From Ceratorhiza oryzae-sativae (lineage: Eukaryota; Basidiomycota; Agaricomycetes; Cantharellales; Ceratobasidiaceae): 64,000 bases of DNA. The stretch is taken from contig JARWMV010000232.1 in the NCBI GenBank assembly GCA_030998015.1, forward strand, positions 3,100,001-3,164,000. Direction: 5' to 3'. Positions 1-13,019 of this stretch are shown piece by piece. Each line of letters opens with the position of its first letter. Positions within the stretch are counted from its first letter, which is position 1. The translations under genes were made by a program, and so were the position numbers. The notes beneath the pieces are model-generated. The model had not been told where the DNA came from. It searched no databases and was given only the letters and a program-made list of their open reading frames with translations.

Positions 1-2753
1 AGATTTTAGACCAACTAGATACGCTAATGGGCGGGCTTCGGCGACATCAGTCAGTACCGGAGATCTCCCTTGCATAACATCTCACCTAATAGATCTTGCT
101 GCTCAAAGATCTGGAGCCAAGGAGTCCGAAATACTCGCACCTGAAATCCGAGGGTCAATACTCAAGGAACGAAGTTTGTTTATTTTCACATGGCACTTTG
201 TTATTTGAACTAAAACCATTTAAAAGTATGGCTCAGCCAGATTGCAGACGTTCAACCCGATGATCAAGTGACACCAGATGAGTTGGATAAGCTGCCACAA
301 ACCCTCAAACTAAAGGTAATATTGATTTTCACCAAACCCGCGGTCAACTTCGCTCATTTTTGTTAGTCCGAGCAAGCATCGCTGAAAGGCCGGATCGCTT
401 TGTATGAGGTGTTCAATCAATTCAAGTCCGATTTGTTCCTTAGCTCCTTGACCGAATCCGGTAAGTGGCCTCTCCCTGTGATCGAAACGCAAATGATTCA
501 ATTAATCGGCCTTAGCTATCGCTATACCAATGGGTGCGGCGACTAAGGTGTCCACACCGACACAAGTTACCTCGATCAAAGACGCATTGAACACTCTTTC
601 TGTGGCTGAACAAAGCTTTTGGAAGACGCTCCAAATGAGCGTGGCCCGCGGTGACGCCATCCGAACGAGGGAAGCCGCAACCAATCTGGCTCGTATCTTG
701 GCATTTCAGTCCTCTTTGGGCAACCAGGGTATCGAAGGTGCGGTATTGACTGCAACATTACTTGGTAAGTTGTCTGAATAGCGGAAGCAAGTATTTTCTG
801 ATGAACCGGTCCAAGATTATAGCAATGCAACAACACTGCGTCAGGAAATGCTTGAAGTGATTGCCAACAAGGACAAGATAACCTTAAATGGAGACGACCT
901 TATATGGCCTTCGCTCAACACCGTCAAGCCTACATCTGGCGACCCAGCTCCAAAGCCAAGCGCCCTATTTGCCTCAGATGAGGATCTTGAGGATCTCTCG
1001 CCCGGTTCACAGGAAATGCAGCAATACTGGCATTTCCTGAAAGAAAAGTACAACAACACTTCGTTCGATGCCTCAATGGCGCAGCAAATCAATCTCTTGC
1101 CTAAACATTGGACGGTGGTCACTATTAATGTTACCGAGGATAAAACCGCCCTCATCATTTCTAGACAGCGTCCTCATTGTCCACCTGTCGTATTTTGCCT
1201 GCCGCTTGATAGAAGAGGAAGAGAGGCAGACGAAGACGAAAACTTCGACTATGATGATGCCATGGAGGAACTAGCCTCCATCATTGAGACGAGCGATCGT
1301 ATCACGCACGAGGGCGTCAATATCGAAGGCAACAAAAGCGCAATAGCCGAATGGTGGTCAGAGCGAATAGCTCTCGATCAGCGAATACGAGAGCTGCTAG
1401 AAAATATCGAGTTCTGTTGGCTTGGAGTATTCAAAGTGAGTACTCTATTGGCTAAAATGGATGGAATTTGCTCAGTTGGATCAGGCAATTATGTCGATAC
1501 CCCTCAACCATGGGCCAGACACCCTGTCTTCGCTGCGGAGTCGCCTTGATAAAGCTTTCAAAAGAAACGGGATTGGAAGCGACCGATCGAGCTCTCGCCC
1601 GAAGCTCGATAGAAGTTTACTTGATTGTTTTGCATCTATATCTCCCAAATGTCGGGATGAGGAGCTCGAAGATCTTGCCTACTTTATCTTGGATCTCTAT
1701 CAGCTTCACGGAACTTCGTTCTCATTATCGGAAGTGGACGTTGATACAGTAAGCAGGCATATAGTGACATAAGGTGAACGATACTCACATCAAACTTTGG
1801 CCGTCAGCTTGTGGTTGACCTGCGGAGCGTGCTAGAAGAACACGTGTCAAAGACAAAACCTCGTTCAACACCAATTGAGGATCACCATATGTTCCTGGTC
1901 TCGACAAAAATGTCCAACGTATCCCTTGGGAATCCTTGCCCATTTTACGCGGGCAGTCTGTTAGTCGTATTCCTTCAATATCCTTCCTCGTCGACCGCAT
2001 TCAGCTGGCCCAGCACTACCAAGGCGTGCCTATGACCTCTGAGTCAGGAACGGTCGGGCCTATTGATCGCATTGCTGTTGACCCAGCTCGCGTGCGATAT
2101 GTGCTTAACCCCAAAGGCGACTTGAAACATACTGAAAAGCAATTCAGCCCGTGGCTTAAGCGAATGACTAAAGAAGCCAATTGGGCTGGGATTATCGGAC
2201 GCAAGCCAAGTGAAGAGGAAATGGCACGCTCCTTGGATGGAGCAGATTTATTTATGTACGTTTTTGCTATTGCTATCAGTCTGCCTGGATGCTCATCTTG
2301 CAAATAGATACTTCGGACACGGCGGCGGTGAGCAATTCATCCGATCTCAAAAAATCCGGCATCTCCAGCGATGCGCAGCCACCATGCTCTGGGGTTGTTC
2401 TTCCGGTGCGATGCGCGACATGGGTGATTTTGACCCCATTGGGACCCCCTACAACTATATGCTCGCGGGCTGGTACGTGTTGTTTGTGTGATTTGTGTAC
2501 GATGCTGATAAAGGACCCTTGTTCTTAGCCCTACTTTGGTCGCACGTTATGGGATGTCACAGATCGTGAGTGCGATCGATTTGCGCAATCGGTCTTTACG
2601 ACGCTTGGCCTCAACGAGCCACGCCCCAAATCTGACGCTCGGAGAGAGGAAACGAGCTTAATCAGGTCTGTTGCGGTCGCTCGTGAGGCATGCAAGTTGA
2701 AGTACCTTACTGGTGCTGCCCCTGTTGTGTATGGTATCCCATTCTATTTGTGA
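1..2753 (+). CDS. Separase (C50 cysteine peptidase), C-terminal part, frame broken near its end
   Basis: Separase cleaves the cohesin kleisin subunit at anaphase onset. The gene enters from the left edge, so its start is not seen. Exons separated by short introns can be followed from about 240 onward. The catalytic region is clear: the His lies in YFGHGGGEQF (codon 2318-2320) and the Cys in LWGCSSGA (codon 2396-2398), followed by GTPYNYMLAGC across an intron at about 2475-2528. In the last exon PTLVA is followed by one missing base near 2551-2555. The expected LWDVTD stretch then continues in the next frame down to the tga at 2751-2753. Read literally the protein stops at 2659-2661 after about 40 unrelated residues. 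Both catalytic residues precede the break. It could be an assembly error or a real mutation. Family assignment is firm; upstream exon borders are uncertain. Confidence 0.9.
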
Positions 2754-3259
2754 TCATCTATCTACTCTGCTTAGTATTCTTATAACGCTCTGGATTCCGG
2801 AAACCAAGAATAACACATTGTATGCGTCACTTGAATAGAACCCTTGCATATGAGTTTCCTGCCACTTTTAGATACCTTTGATTGAGGGTAACGACTGCCT
2901 AGTGTGATTCTATCCTATATAGCGGTCGTGGTATACTGTATTTCTAGTTAACTCCCACGATCAACTACGCCCCCACGTAATATTACTTGCGTGACCTGAT
3001 ACGAGCTTCATGGACCTGAAGTGGCGGATTTAGTAGCCTGTTCCCAATCAATAATCCAACTTTAGTCCGTTCGACTTCGGTTGGAATGCGCAACCGGCAC
3101 GAGTGGTGCGTTGTAGCAAACGAGGTAAACGTGGGCCGGCGCGAGTAGAACGTTTATCGAGGTCTCCACCCGCAGAAAGGTTGGGCCACAACGATAAATA
3201 CAGTTGGGTTCGAAGGTTACAATGTTACATATACATATTAAATTCCATCTATATTTCAA

Positions 3260-5104
3260 TCAGACCGCTTCGACTGATTCGGCATCGAACTCGGGCAGAG
3301 CGAACAGATCCTCAGCGGCTTCCAATGTATCGCCCTGCGGAGCGCTCAACGCATATATCACACACCCCACAAGCAAAGCGATAAAACAGCCAAACGTAAC
3401 CCAGGCGTGGACCAATTGGCCAAGGAAAAGCCCTGTGTAAGATCATTAGTGTCTTGCACCGAAGCCGAATCAATACACGAACAGGTTACAATGAGGAGCC
3501 CAGCAAAGCACCACAGGGCGAATACGTGCCATGCATGTTCGAAAGGAGCACCAAACGGTTGCCTGTATAGACCGAAGAATCGATTAGCGATTAGCGTCAA
3601 TGAAGATTGAAAATGGTGGCGGGTTCGTACATTTCCAAAGTTCTCGATGCTCTTCTTGCTGGCCATGCTCAAGCCTCTGGTATTCCGTGGAGAGTTTGGC
3701 AACTAGGCTATTCAACTTGAGCTCGAGTGATGTCATCCATGCATGAAGTACACCAATAGGTAACGGGATGTCGATTAGTCCATGAAAAGCCGAGAATAAA
3801 GAACTCCAGTTCCGTGACACGCCTTGACAGTGTGGTGAACCCACTGGAGAGTATTGTGAACCCGGGCAGAAAATGAGTTTGACCATCTGCTCTGGAAGAT
3901 ATATGCCACGGGAAGGTATATGATCATGACAGAGACAACAAAGGGCAAGTACCAGTAGAGCAGGCCGGCCCACACGGGCTCCGCCAGACTCGACGAAGGG
4001 ACAAGTTTGCCGGAAGCGGACCCAAGGAAGCAAGCAAAAGAGTGAGGAAAACAACGGTGAAAAAGCAGTATTGACGAGCGAGTCATAAAGTAACAGTTTG
4101 TTGTTGTCAAATGACTGAAACTGCTTAAGTCCACTAGTCAAGCTAAATGGAAATGGATACTTACTATGTAGGCATCTCTAATAAAATAGCCTCGAGCAGC
4201 CGGGATATATCTGCCAACTGCGGGACCCGACCATCTCGAGCGGTCGCCGTCGTCGTATGATGCGACACCTGCGTCGTGTTCCCCACTTCTGACCATCCTA
4301 CCAGTGTCGCAATCGGATACGAGTCCCACCCTCCATCCCGAGCACACCACGGTCCATCTGGCGAGTCGATACCCATCTGCGAGTCTTGTATCTCGTACAC
4401 CTCGACTTGCTGAACCGCTGTATTTGCCGCTGGACCTTTTCTCCTCCTACACCAACCAGGCAAGAGACCGCCTCCAGAACTACTACCGACTTTGCCAAGA
4501 CGGTCGACACGCGCAACAAACCGCTGCCCGGTTGTATTTGTGAAAAATACGAGTATATATTCGTGCAAGAAAGGCGGTCTTCGAGACTTTCTGGCTTGTA
4601 CGTGGGTGATACGAGCTTCGCCAAATGTCGAGCCAAGTCGAACATGACTGCAAAACGTGACAATATCCGTATGCCACTCTGATGCACTCAAGAACAGATC
4701 TAACAACCGGGTTAACGTGGTCGTACGGATCTTGACATGCGACCGACTCACTGTTTGACATCTGGCTAGTGCTCGCTGCAAAAAAATATATAAATAAACA
4801 AAAATCGTCAACAGCAGGATCAAGCAAATAGCAAAATGCACATACCAAACGCCGGTTCAGAGATCGAACCCCCCAACTTGGATGGCGAGACCAAACGCGG
4901 CGTCTCGCCCGCTTGCCTGGGACCCAGACACACCCCAAGCTCGATTTCATGATCATGCGTCGAGGTCCGAGTCGGCGTACGTATCCGCACGCCGGGCGAC
5001 CCGGGAGTCAAACAGGCGGCCTTGGTCGGAACAGTAATCGCAGGCGGGCGCCGCTTACTTGACCCAGCAGCCGCGGTCGAGGCATCATCACACGAGATGG
5101 ACAT
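3260..5104 (-). pseudogene. Membrane protein of unknown function, copy A (inverted paralogue of 13020-14912), probably disrupted
   Basis: I do not recognise the family. Exon 1 (about 4850-5104) is rich in Pro, Arg and Thr and shares RTPTRTSTHDHE with copy B. Exon 2 (about 4190-4760) shares EWHTDIVTFCSHVRLGSTFG and a long soluble stretch. Later exons carry a hydrophobic pair (VWAGLLYWYLPF) and a C-terminal pair around HAWHVFALWCF and FGCFIALLVGCV, ending DTLEAAEDLFALPEFD. The stop is at 3260-3262. Compared with copy B the frame changes between the first membrane pair and FHGLIDIPLPIG (about 3770-3900), and again before RQPFGAPFEHAWH (about 3560-3640). I found no pair of splice sites that clearly repairs both, so I call it a probable pseudogene; unresolved introns are the alternative. 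It is transcribed away from PIP5K. Confidence 0.6.
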
Positions 5105-5946
5105 CGCAAGATGAGAAAAATACTATTGGGTATCACATTTAGCTGACAGCGATAGTTATATGACCAGCCTGCAAGTTCGTCCCTTTCTTCAGCACGGACT
5201 GTATAATGCACTGGATTTTGTGACGTCGCAGCATTTTAACGCCGAGCAAGCAACAAAGGAAGCGTATAGCACTTGGTGGACTTAGCAACAGCCACTTGCA
5301 ACAATCGCCATGTTGGATTTACACCCAGGGCTCGCTTGCAGCAAGAATGTTTTGGGAATGTCATGCAGTCTTGATCATCATTAGGTTCTATGGAAATCCT
5401 ATCGGAAAGGTCGTATAATAAACCAACCAAAGGCTGGGTGGCTTTCACAAAAAGTTGCATATATGTACTCAGTACGTTTAACCAGGACACCAAAACCCAA
5501 GTCAGAGACGACGTTCCAAGAAAATCGAGAGGTAAGGAGCGTGAGCTCAGCCTACAAGGCACGAGTAACAAGAAACTGACACGAAAAAAAGACCAAATAA
5601 CGAGTGTGTGCGCGTCCAACAACCGAGATCCAAACCAGGACGCTTCAACTAAATCAAACAAAAACAAAACTAGCAAAAGGATGGGGGAATGGGATGCATG
5701 GAGGGAATATGATAAATATGAATACAACGGTACGAATAGTGTCCGGTTGCGTAAGAGAGACGAATGGATGAATGGATTTGGTATAACGACGCGATGGTGG
5801 GACATTAGAGCACGGAGGCGGGTAGGACGTAGGCTATGCCAGCAGAAACGTGTTGGCCAACACGGGAGCCGGAGACAGGAGCTGGGCTATCGTGGGGTGG
5901 GGATGGGGATGAGTCGATTGATGCGGGCGCTGCTTAAACGAGCTGA

Positions 5947-8315
5947 TCATTGCGCGGTAGTCTCGGGCGCCTGTCCTTCCGGCTTCTCCTCAACGATCTC
6001 CGTCTCCTTGCCTTTGCCCTCCTTTTCCTTGGGCATAAACCTCTCGCCGCCTTCACCGCCCCGCATAACCGCCTTCAAAAACGCCAAAAAGCGCTCGCCG
6101 TACTCATGCGAGGGAACAGGACTGATTTTGTGCTGCAGGGTCGAGAGTAAATCGAGTCAGCGGACTAATTTAGGATCATCACAACAAGGCGTTGCGATCT
6201 CGGGCAACGAGGCAAGGGATGGAGACTCACGCGATCAGCACTCAACCCTTTCCATATGCCCTCCAACTTTTTCTTGGTATTCCACGGAGTGAGAATGTCA
6301 ATGACACCCAAATAATAGACTGTTCCGACTGGAGTGTTGTCTTCCGCAGTCGCTCGATAACCTCCGTCGTCTGCGTAGAAAATAAAGCGCGCTTGATCCC
6401 CGACGGGATTCGTATCCGGCAAGTCCACGGCGTGCGTTGCGGCGGTTCGAACCTCATACTTGGGTTTCCGAGCGGACGAAGGCTGTCGGCGCGGTGTAGG
6501 TGAAAGTACCTTGAGCGTGTTTCGTCGGAGGTTGTCCCTGTTTCCGCGTTTGACGTTGTGGACGCCAACAAGCAACGAATAGTCCATGACCTGAACCTGT
6601 TGTAAGAATTCTTTGTCCCTCTCAAGCTGTGCCTCGAGGAAGGCTCGCTTTTCTGGACCAAACTCGAGTCGCTTGTGTCGACGAATCCAGTTGACGTCCT
6701 TGAGCACTGCCCGCGGATTCTCCTTTGCCTTGGCTTCGTCGTACTCTCTGCCGACCGTGCTTCCTTTCAGGTCGTAGGTCTCGTGGATGTCGAGATGTGC
6801 AGGGAACAAGTTGTTCATGACTACGAAATGGATCTTGCGGCCGTGCGGGAGCTTGACACGATGCAGGCCATAGAAGCGGGAGAGTAGGGTGTGTGGGTTG
6901 GCGGATATATGGGCGTGGTACTGGGGTAGGATCCGTCGAAGGAACTTGTGTTCGGCATGGTGGATAGTTTTGATGATGAACCGGTAGTCGCGCGAGTAGT
7001 AAAAGAACGAGCCGGACTTTCCGGGCGAACCAAGTTCGGATAGGATGTATTTCTCGGTGAGCGAGACAAGGTAATCGGCCGGGTCAAGCGCGAAATGATC
7101 CTCGCGCAACGAGCGGAACACCCAAGGCGCATAGTCTTTAAACTTAAAGTCGTACTTGGCCGAGGGTGTGAGTTCGTTACCGATCATGTCAAATGAGAAT
7201 TTGTGTGCAGCCGTAAAGTCATCGGGGGTCAACGGGCGCTTGACCTTTGCCTGGCAACGGGAGACCTGAAGGTGATATCAGCTTAAATGAAGGCGGAAAA
7301 ATGTGAACAAGACACGAGTGCTTACACCAATCCGTATGCCCGTAAGCATGTTGTACATCAGAACATAATTGGCATGATCTTCGCCAATCAAGTTTCCAAC
7401 CAACACCTTGTCGCCCGTGTCGGCTGGCGGTTGATCTTCCTTGTAGTCCCTAGACCGCTGCAAGTTACGCTCCCGCCGTATCTGCTCAGCCTCTTTGAGT
7501 ATGTCCGAGTGGAGGTCTTGGCCAGCGATCGTTTGGCTTCGGGTACGGGTGTGGCCTAGACTCGGGCCGCCGGATTGGGAATGAGAATGTTGCATCTTGC
7601 GCGTGGCCTTGTTGGGCGAGGTCGCTGCGGCCAGTGTGCCCGTCGTATTTCGGCGGATAGGAACGGGTGCAGACGGGCCTGCTCGAGTGGCAGGAGGATG
7701 TAACAAGCCGTCCCGGTTGGGATCCTGTTCGTCAGCGCCAAATGAGACGCTGCTCGACACGCGTTGTTTCCCTGTCGTTGCCGGCTCGGGCGACGCCGAT
7801 CGAGGCTGAGCGCTCAAAGCAGCAAGCACATCGGCCTCGTCCGGAACTGGTTCCTCCGCCTGCACCGCGTTTGGCAACATCTCGTCACTGGCTGGAGGGG
7901 AAGGCGGAGGATCAAACGCAGGCCCGGTAGAGTATAGCTGCTTGAGCGACTTTTTGATCGTCCCGGACGAGTCGGTTAGCACCACGTTCTGCGGACTCGT
8001 CGCGCGGGGGAATGGCCCCTCGGCAGCCATCGCACCGTACTTGGACGCATCGGATGAATGGCCGTGCGGGTGGACAGCGGCAGCGATTGTGTGAGCGGCG
8101 CCAACGACTTTACGTTCTGCGCGCTCGACGAGGGACTCGGGTTGGGGCCCTGTTCGAAGCACAACGTGGTCGTGCTCGACTTTGTCGATGTGGACCTCAC
8201 GGGAGGCGGTCGCCGCACCCGAGTGGACGGCGAGCAGGTGGATGGGGTTCACGACTGGCTCCGACGGCGAGTCAGCGTGGGGCGGCGATGGGGGGTGCAG
8301 CACAGACGTAGACAT
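5947..8315 (-). CDS. MSS4: Phosphatidylinositol-4-phosphate 5-kinase (MSS4/PIP5K type)
   Basis: This enzyme makes PI(4,5)P2 at the plasma membrane. Three exons join in frame: 7326-8315, 6231-7265 and 5947-6132, with introns 7266-7325 and 6133-6230. Together they give 737 codons including the stop, close to yeast Mss4. The first ~300 residues are low-complexity and Ser/Pro-rich, as usual for fungal members. The kinase core follows: GKSGSFFYYSRDYRFIIKT (nucleotide-binding region), NNLFPAHLDIHETYDLKGST with the DLKGS motif, and VMDYSLLVGVHN, the PIPK signature. The last exon ends in an acidic, Lys-rich tail with no further motif. The start is the first ATG of the long exon. Its neighbour on the left is membrane-protein copy A on the same strand; to the right lies the transposase-derived gene. 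Confidence 0.93.
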
Positions 8316-8742
8316 GGGGGTGGTGGATGAAAGTTACGAGCGTCCACGGCACCGCTCTCGGCATCACCTCACGAAACAACCGCCGGGCGCTTGCGCCACA
8401 CTGCCTTTTTATCATATTTTCAAATGCCCCTTTTTTCGTGCCAGGACAGGAGTCTGGGCGTGGGACTTGAGGGGCGGTACAGTCGAAACTCTTCCGCGAT
8501 AAAGATGGTGAGATTTGAAATGCCAGTTTATCGTGGAGTAGGGGATTTGGAAAACATGTGCAAGCAGATTGGTCATGCGAGCTTTTAGGGCGTCGACGTG
8601 TGTAGTCAAAGACATTTACCACGTTTGGGTATAGATAAGTGAAATATGGATTTAAGGAATGTATATTAAAATGAAACTATTAAAATACAAGTAGAAAAGA
8701 GAACCATTCTAAGTCATGTGTTTACAACTCCATCTGCTCAAC

Positions 8743-10325
8743 TCATGCCACAATTTCTGCCTCGGGGTCTTGGTACTCAGCTACAGATGCTCCATCAATG
8801 ATATCCAACATACGCTGAAAGTTTGGATCTGAAAGCCTCGGGAGCTGCTGGGCATGAGCCTCCAACTTGTTCGATTTGTGACAGAGCACCAAGGTTGAGT
8901 CCTCTGCTGAAATGATGGGAGGCTTGATTGAAGCAAGACCTGTGTGGCGCCAGCAGTTGGCAATCGTGCCAGCGTCAACCTTGCTCCAAGCTGCCGATGC
9001 AAGCTGCATAGCCTCGAGCTGGTTGATGTTGTAGATATTTTTAGCACCCTTGGCATTGCGCTGAATAGCAAAGCGCACAAATGCATTACGGTAATGCGCC
9101 TTGAAACAACAGATAATGCCAGCATCCATAGGCTGGATCCAGGCAGTGAGGTTGGGCGCAAGGAATTCGACATGTATGTTCGAGTACAGCAAAGGGTTGT
9201 GGCAATGCAAGGGAGCGTTGTTGATGAGCAAAAGGACATGTCGACCCTGTGCTTTCATGTCCTTGTTAAAATCAGACAGAAAACTTGATTTGGAGAGGGG
9301 TATTAATTCAATATCAATAAAACAAGCTAAAATGAACTTACACATGCCAAATCGACTGCACCATCCAAGCAGTGCTATTCCAGAAGTAATAATACCCCAA
9401 ATCGGCAGCCTGCAACCCTCCAAAGCAGCGCGGATGGTGAGCACGACCAATAACAAGAGGCTTGCACTTCTCCAACCCATTCATATTGGCACAGAATAGA
9501 TAAGTCAAGCAAGTACAATCAGCTTTGATTCCAGACATTTGGTGAGTCGCAAGGCCACAGTCGGGAGGGAGACAAAAGAATAAAGCAGTCTCCTCTGCAT
9601 TAAAAACATTGCAAGGGTGATAGCTCTGAATGATCTTGATGAGACAGGGAACCTCAAGTGCAAGCTTGTCAATCGGAGCAGATGCAGCCTTGCCATGGAA
9701 AATATAGACGTGCAGACCAAAGTGCGCCTTCAGGCAGCCTAGCCAACCATTCGAGAACGAAAGAGTGTCAGCTTCAGGAACAGAAAGGAGCCGACAAAAG
9801 TTGCAGGCCTTCTTGCAGAGGATGGCACCAGTCAACCAAATGTTGCTAGCCTGCTTCTGAAGTACCCACTCCATCAAAGCCACCTCAACTTCGGGTAGGC
9901 ATACATGAGGAGGTCGTTTGTAGTGTGCATGAGTGGGATGTGCAGCGATGTAGGCACGAAGAAGCTCTTCATCCTTCAAGTAAGTCGAGAGTGTTGACTG
10001 GGAAAAGGTTGGATAGCCCATGGTACGTAACTGAGAGACAGTCTCCTGCTGAGTCCATTCTGACTTATGCTTGTGGTAGAAGTCAAGAATATGCAGCTTG
10101 TTGTAGAAGGTGAGCTGTAGTCGCTTTGGGGCAAGGGCAGATTGACTGGCCAAAAGAGAGATTTTGTCAAGTTTCTTGCACCTTGAAGTACTTGAAGTGC
10201 CTCTGTGATGTGCTTGGGGCTTGTAAACCTATTGTATGTGTTAGTTTGAGTGCAGATGAGATCAAAGTGATATTACAAACCTGAAACAATGTGCCATTGA
10301 ACAAAGTCGGAGAGACCACTGCCAT
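8743..10325 (-). CDS. Intact CENP-B/pogo-like transposase-derived gene with substituted catalytic residues
   Basis: Three exons, 10281-10325, 9342-10228 and 8743-9283, join to exactly 491 codons with no internal stop. The introns are 10229-10280 and 9284-9341. The start is the ATG at 10323-10325. The N-terminal part (about residues 45-200) looks like the two helix-turn-helix DNA-binding units of CENP-B/Tc5-type proteins (LHILDFY...TQQETVSQLRTMGY, then SFSNGWLGCLKAHFGLH). A DDE_1-type core follows. Where active relatives have NxDETG, this has NAEETALFF. Where they have LLDNAPSH, this has LLINNAPLH. Only the third Asp remains (WIQPMDAGI). An open, correctly spliced frame with two of three acidic residues altered suggests a domesticated DNA-binding protein or a recently dead transposase. 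I saw no terminal inverted repeats around it. Confidence 0.8.
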
Positions 10326-10826
10326 GAGAATATGAAGAAGAGGTAAAAACGAGCGTATGGGGTTGAAGAAAGGGGGTGAACAGAACTTGAGTGTCGAGTT
10401 GCTCAGTTATCCCTTGGTATATATGCTGAAAACATCATTTCAGACTTTCAGCTTTCAAGCAAACATTATATAAATTGTGAACAGGAGTCTGAGGCGCCGG
10501 TGTATGCGCATTTATTGCAACACTCACGCATTTATCGTGCATACAGTTGGGTGGCTGATTGACAGCTCCTACAGGGCAAATATGCAATGAGGGCGCTCAG
10601 AGATGATAGGTATGACATAATTTGAAATTCAGAAGGGGAGCGAGTAACCGAGTGATTCTGTCAGTTTATCTCGGAACGAGAGATCGGCTTTGAGAGTTTC
10701 GACTGTATCTGGCAGTGATTTTATGAGTTACAAGCGGGCATCGCGATGCGTGGTGCGATTTGAAATGGCAAGCGCCGATTCAACCCTGCGATCGCCATTG
10801 GCCCACAGACGACGACGACCACCGCG

Positions 10827-12632
10827 ATGCGTCCCATCCTCCCCCGCATCGCCGTCCGACCCATCGCCCGTCGCGGCCTCGCCACCGTCGCCGACCCCCC
10901 AGTCAGACGCTACGGCGGCCTCAAGGACCAAGACCGCATCTTTACCAACGCATACTGCCGACACGACCACGGTCTCAAGGGCGCCCAATCCCGCGGCGAC
11001 TGGCACCGCACAAAAGACATCATCCTCAAGGGTGACTCGTGGATCATCCAGCAAGTCAAGGATTCGGGATTGCGAGGACGCGGTGGCGCTGGATTCCCGA
11101 GCGGCTTGAAATGGAGTTTTATGAATAAACCAGACTGGCAGAAGGATCCGAGGCGAGTTTCACCGGCGGATGACGGTAGCTGAGGGCTGACTGGATGACA
11201 GGCCGAGGTACCTGGTTGTCAATGCCGATGAGGGCGAACCAGGCACATGCAAGGACCGGGAAATTATGCGCGGTGATCCGCACAAACTGGTTGAAGGATG
11301 TCTCGTCGCTGGACGCGCCATGAATGCCACGGCAGGTTTGTTCGTTCCTATTTCCCCTTTGCTCTCATTCAACTAATTAATCATCTGAATGACAGCTTAC
11401 ATCTACATCCGCGGCGAATTCTACCAGGAAGCCTCCCACGTCCAACAGGCCATCAATGAGGCCTACCGCGCAGGTCTCATCGGAAAGAACGCGTGCGGCT
11501 CGGGATACAACTTTGATGTGTACGTGCACCGTGGGGCCGGAGCATACATTTGTGGCGAAGAAACTGCCCTCATCGAGTCGATCGAAGGTACGTCACACAT
11601 TCTCTCCCGATTTATCCCTGAATTGAACCACCGACCCACCACAGGCAAACAAGGCAAACCCCGCCTTAAACCTCCCTTCCCAGCCGACGTCGGTCTTTTT
11701 GGTTGCCCAACCACAGTCGCTAATGTCGAAACCGTCGCTGTCGCGCCTACTATCTGCCGTCGCGGCGGCGCATGGTTCGCTGGATTCGGGCGTGCGCGCA
11801 ACCAAGGAACTAAGCTCTTCTGTATTTCGGGTCATGTCAACAACCCCTGTGTGGTCGAAGAGGAGATGAGCATCCCGCTAAAGGATTTGGTTGAGAAGCA
11901 TTGTGGAGGCGTGATTGGTGGATGGGACAATTTGCTTGGGATTGTGCCGGGTGGAAGCTCGGTTCCGATCTTGCCCAAGCGGATGTGCGAAGAGGTTCTG
12001 TGAGTTTTATTTTTGCTGACCGGTGTGTTGACACTGACAGATGGTCAGGATGGACTTTGACTCGCTCAAAGATGCTCAGTCAGGTCTTGGCACAGGTGCT
12101 GTGATCGTCATGAACAAGTCTACAGACGTTGTGAAGGCGATTGCTCGATTCTCCAAGGTCAGCCACTCGTTGCACTTGTATGCCTGAGCCCTTCTCATCC
12201 CATCTACAGTTCTACAAACACGAGTCATGCGGCCAATGCACACCTTGTCGCGAGGGTACCACTTGGATGATGAACATGATGGACCGAATGGTTGTCGGTC
12301 GAGCACACCAGCGCGAAATCGACATGCTTCTCGAGCTCACGAAGCAAGTCGAGGGAAAGACAATTTGCGCACTGGGTGATGCAGCTGCATGGCCTATCCA
12401 AGGGCTGATGAGACATTTCCGTAAGTATTTGACATCCCTCACTGATTTCAACAGCATTTAACTGAGAATGGCGATTTCAGGGCCCGAGGTAGAAAAGAGG
12501 ATCGCCGACTATCGTGCGGCGAACGGACCAGTGTTGTTTGGCGGCAAGTTGAGGAGTGATACCGACTTTTCGCTCGCCGTGCCGGATAATTTGGGTGCTA
12601 ACTTGGTGGAGGAACCGAGGCCGTCTGCGTGA
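10827..12632 (+). CDS. NUO51: NADH:ubiquinone oxidoreductase 51-kDa flavoprotein subunit (NDUFV1 / NUO-51), mitochondrial
   Basis: This is the complex I subunit that binds FMN and NADH and carries iron-sulfur cluster N3, on the matrix arm. Seven exons (10827-11152, 11202-11335, 11396-11587, 11645-11999, 12049-12157, 12210-12420, 12481-12632) sum to 493 codons, matching the family length. The N-terminus is Arg-rich and lacks acidic residues ([20 protein letters not shown]), like a mitochondrial presequence. [13 protein letters not shown] is the FMN/NADH glycine-rich loop. [14 protein letters not shown] and [14 protein letters not shown] are further nucleotide-site motifs. [12 protein letters not shown] plus the Cys of TICALGD supply the four cluster ligands. 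The first intron is of GC-AG type. All motifs are intact, so the gene is expected to be functional. Confidence 0.97.
11153..11201 (+). other. GC-AG intron in the NDUFV1 gene
   Basis: The exon ends in CCGAG and the intron starts GCGAGT and ends GACAG. Splicing here joins KDPR to [11 protein letters not shown] in frame. No GT donor at this position keeps the conserved protein sequence, so a GC donor is required. Confidence 0.85.
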
Positions 12633-13019
12633 ACAAACAAGCCGCGATGTAAATGGAGGGTGGTTGGTTAAATTCATAGCTTTTTGTGGAATTTAGGCTT
12701 TCTTTGGCTAGGCATATCAGCGCTTGTGGAAAAACGATATTCGGCGGCTGGGGCTTGCACCTGTGCCTTGCCACCATGCCCTTATTTGTTTGGGCCGGAC
12801 TAGCAATGTATACACTACCCTCGAACACTGGAAGCGTAGTCTAGGTGTTTCCAGGGATCCCTACGTTGGGGCAAAACGGTCTCTTCCTTTGTCCTGTAGA
12901 GCCTTCAAACTCTAACACACTCTCTGATCACTAGACCCTTGTAGTCTGGCGAAGAAAGAACTAGTGACATAAAACTGCTGCAGTTTCCTCGACGTGAAAC
13001 CGATAGTCCTTTTGATCTC
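12633..13019. other. Intergenic region between NDUFV1 and membrane-protein copy B
   Basis: I see no gene here. It should hold the NDUFV1 3' end and the promoter of copy B. Confidence 0.5.

Noticed and set aside
5390..6292. A 300-codon plus-strand frame
   Set aside because: It overlaps the last exons and 3' end of the PIP5K gene in antisense, has biased composition and shows no domain.
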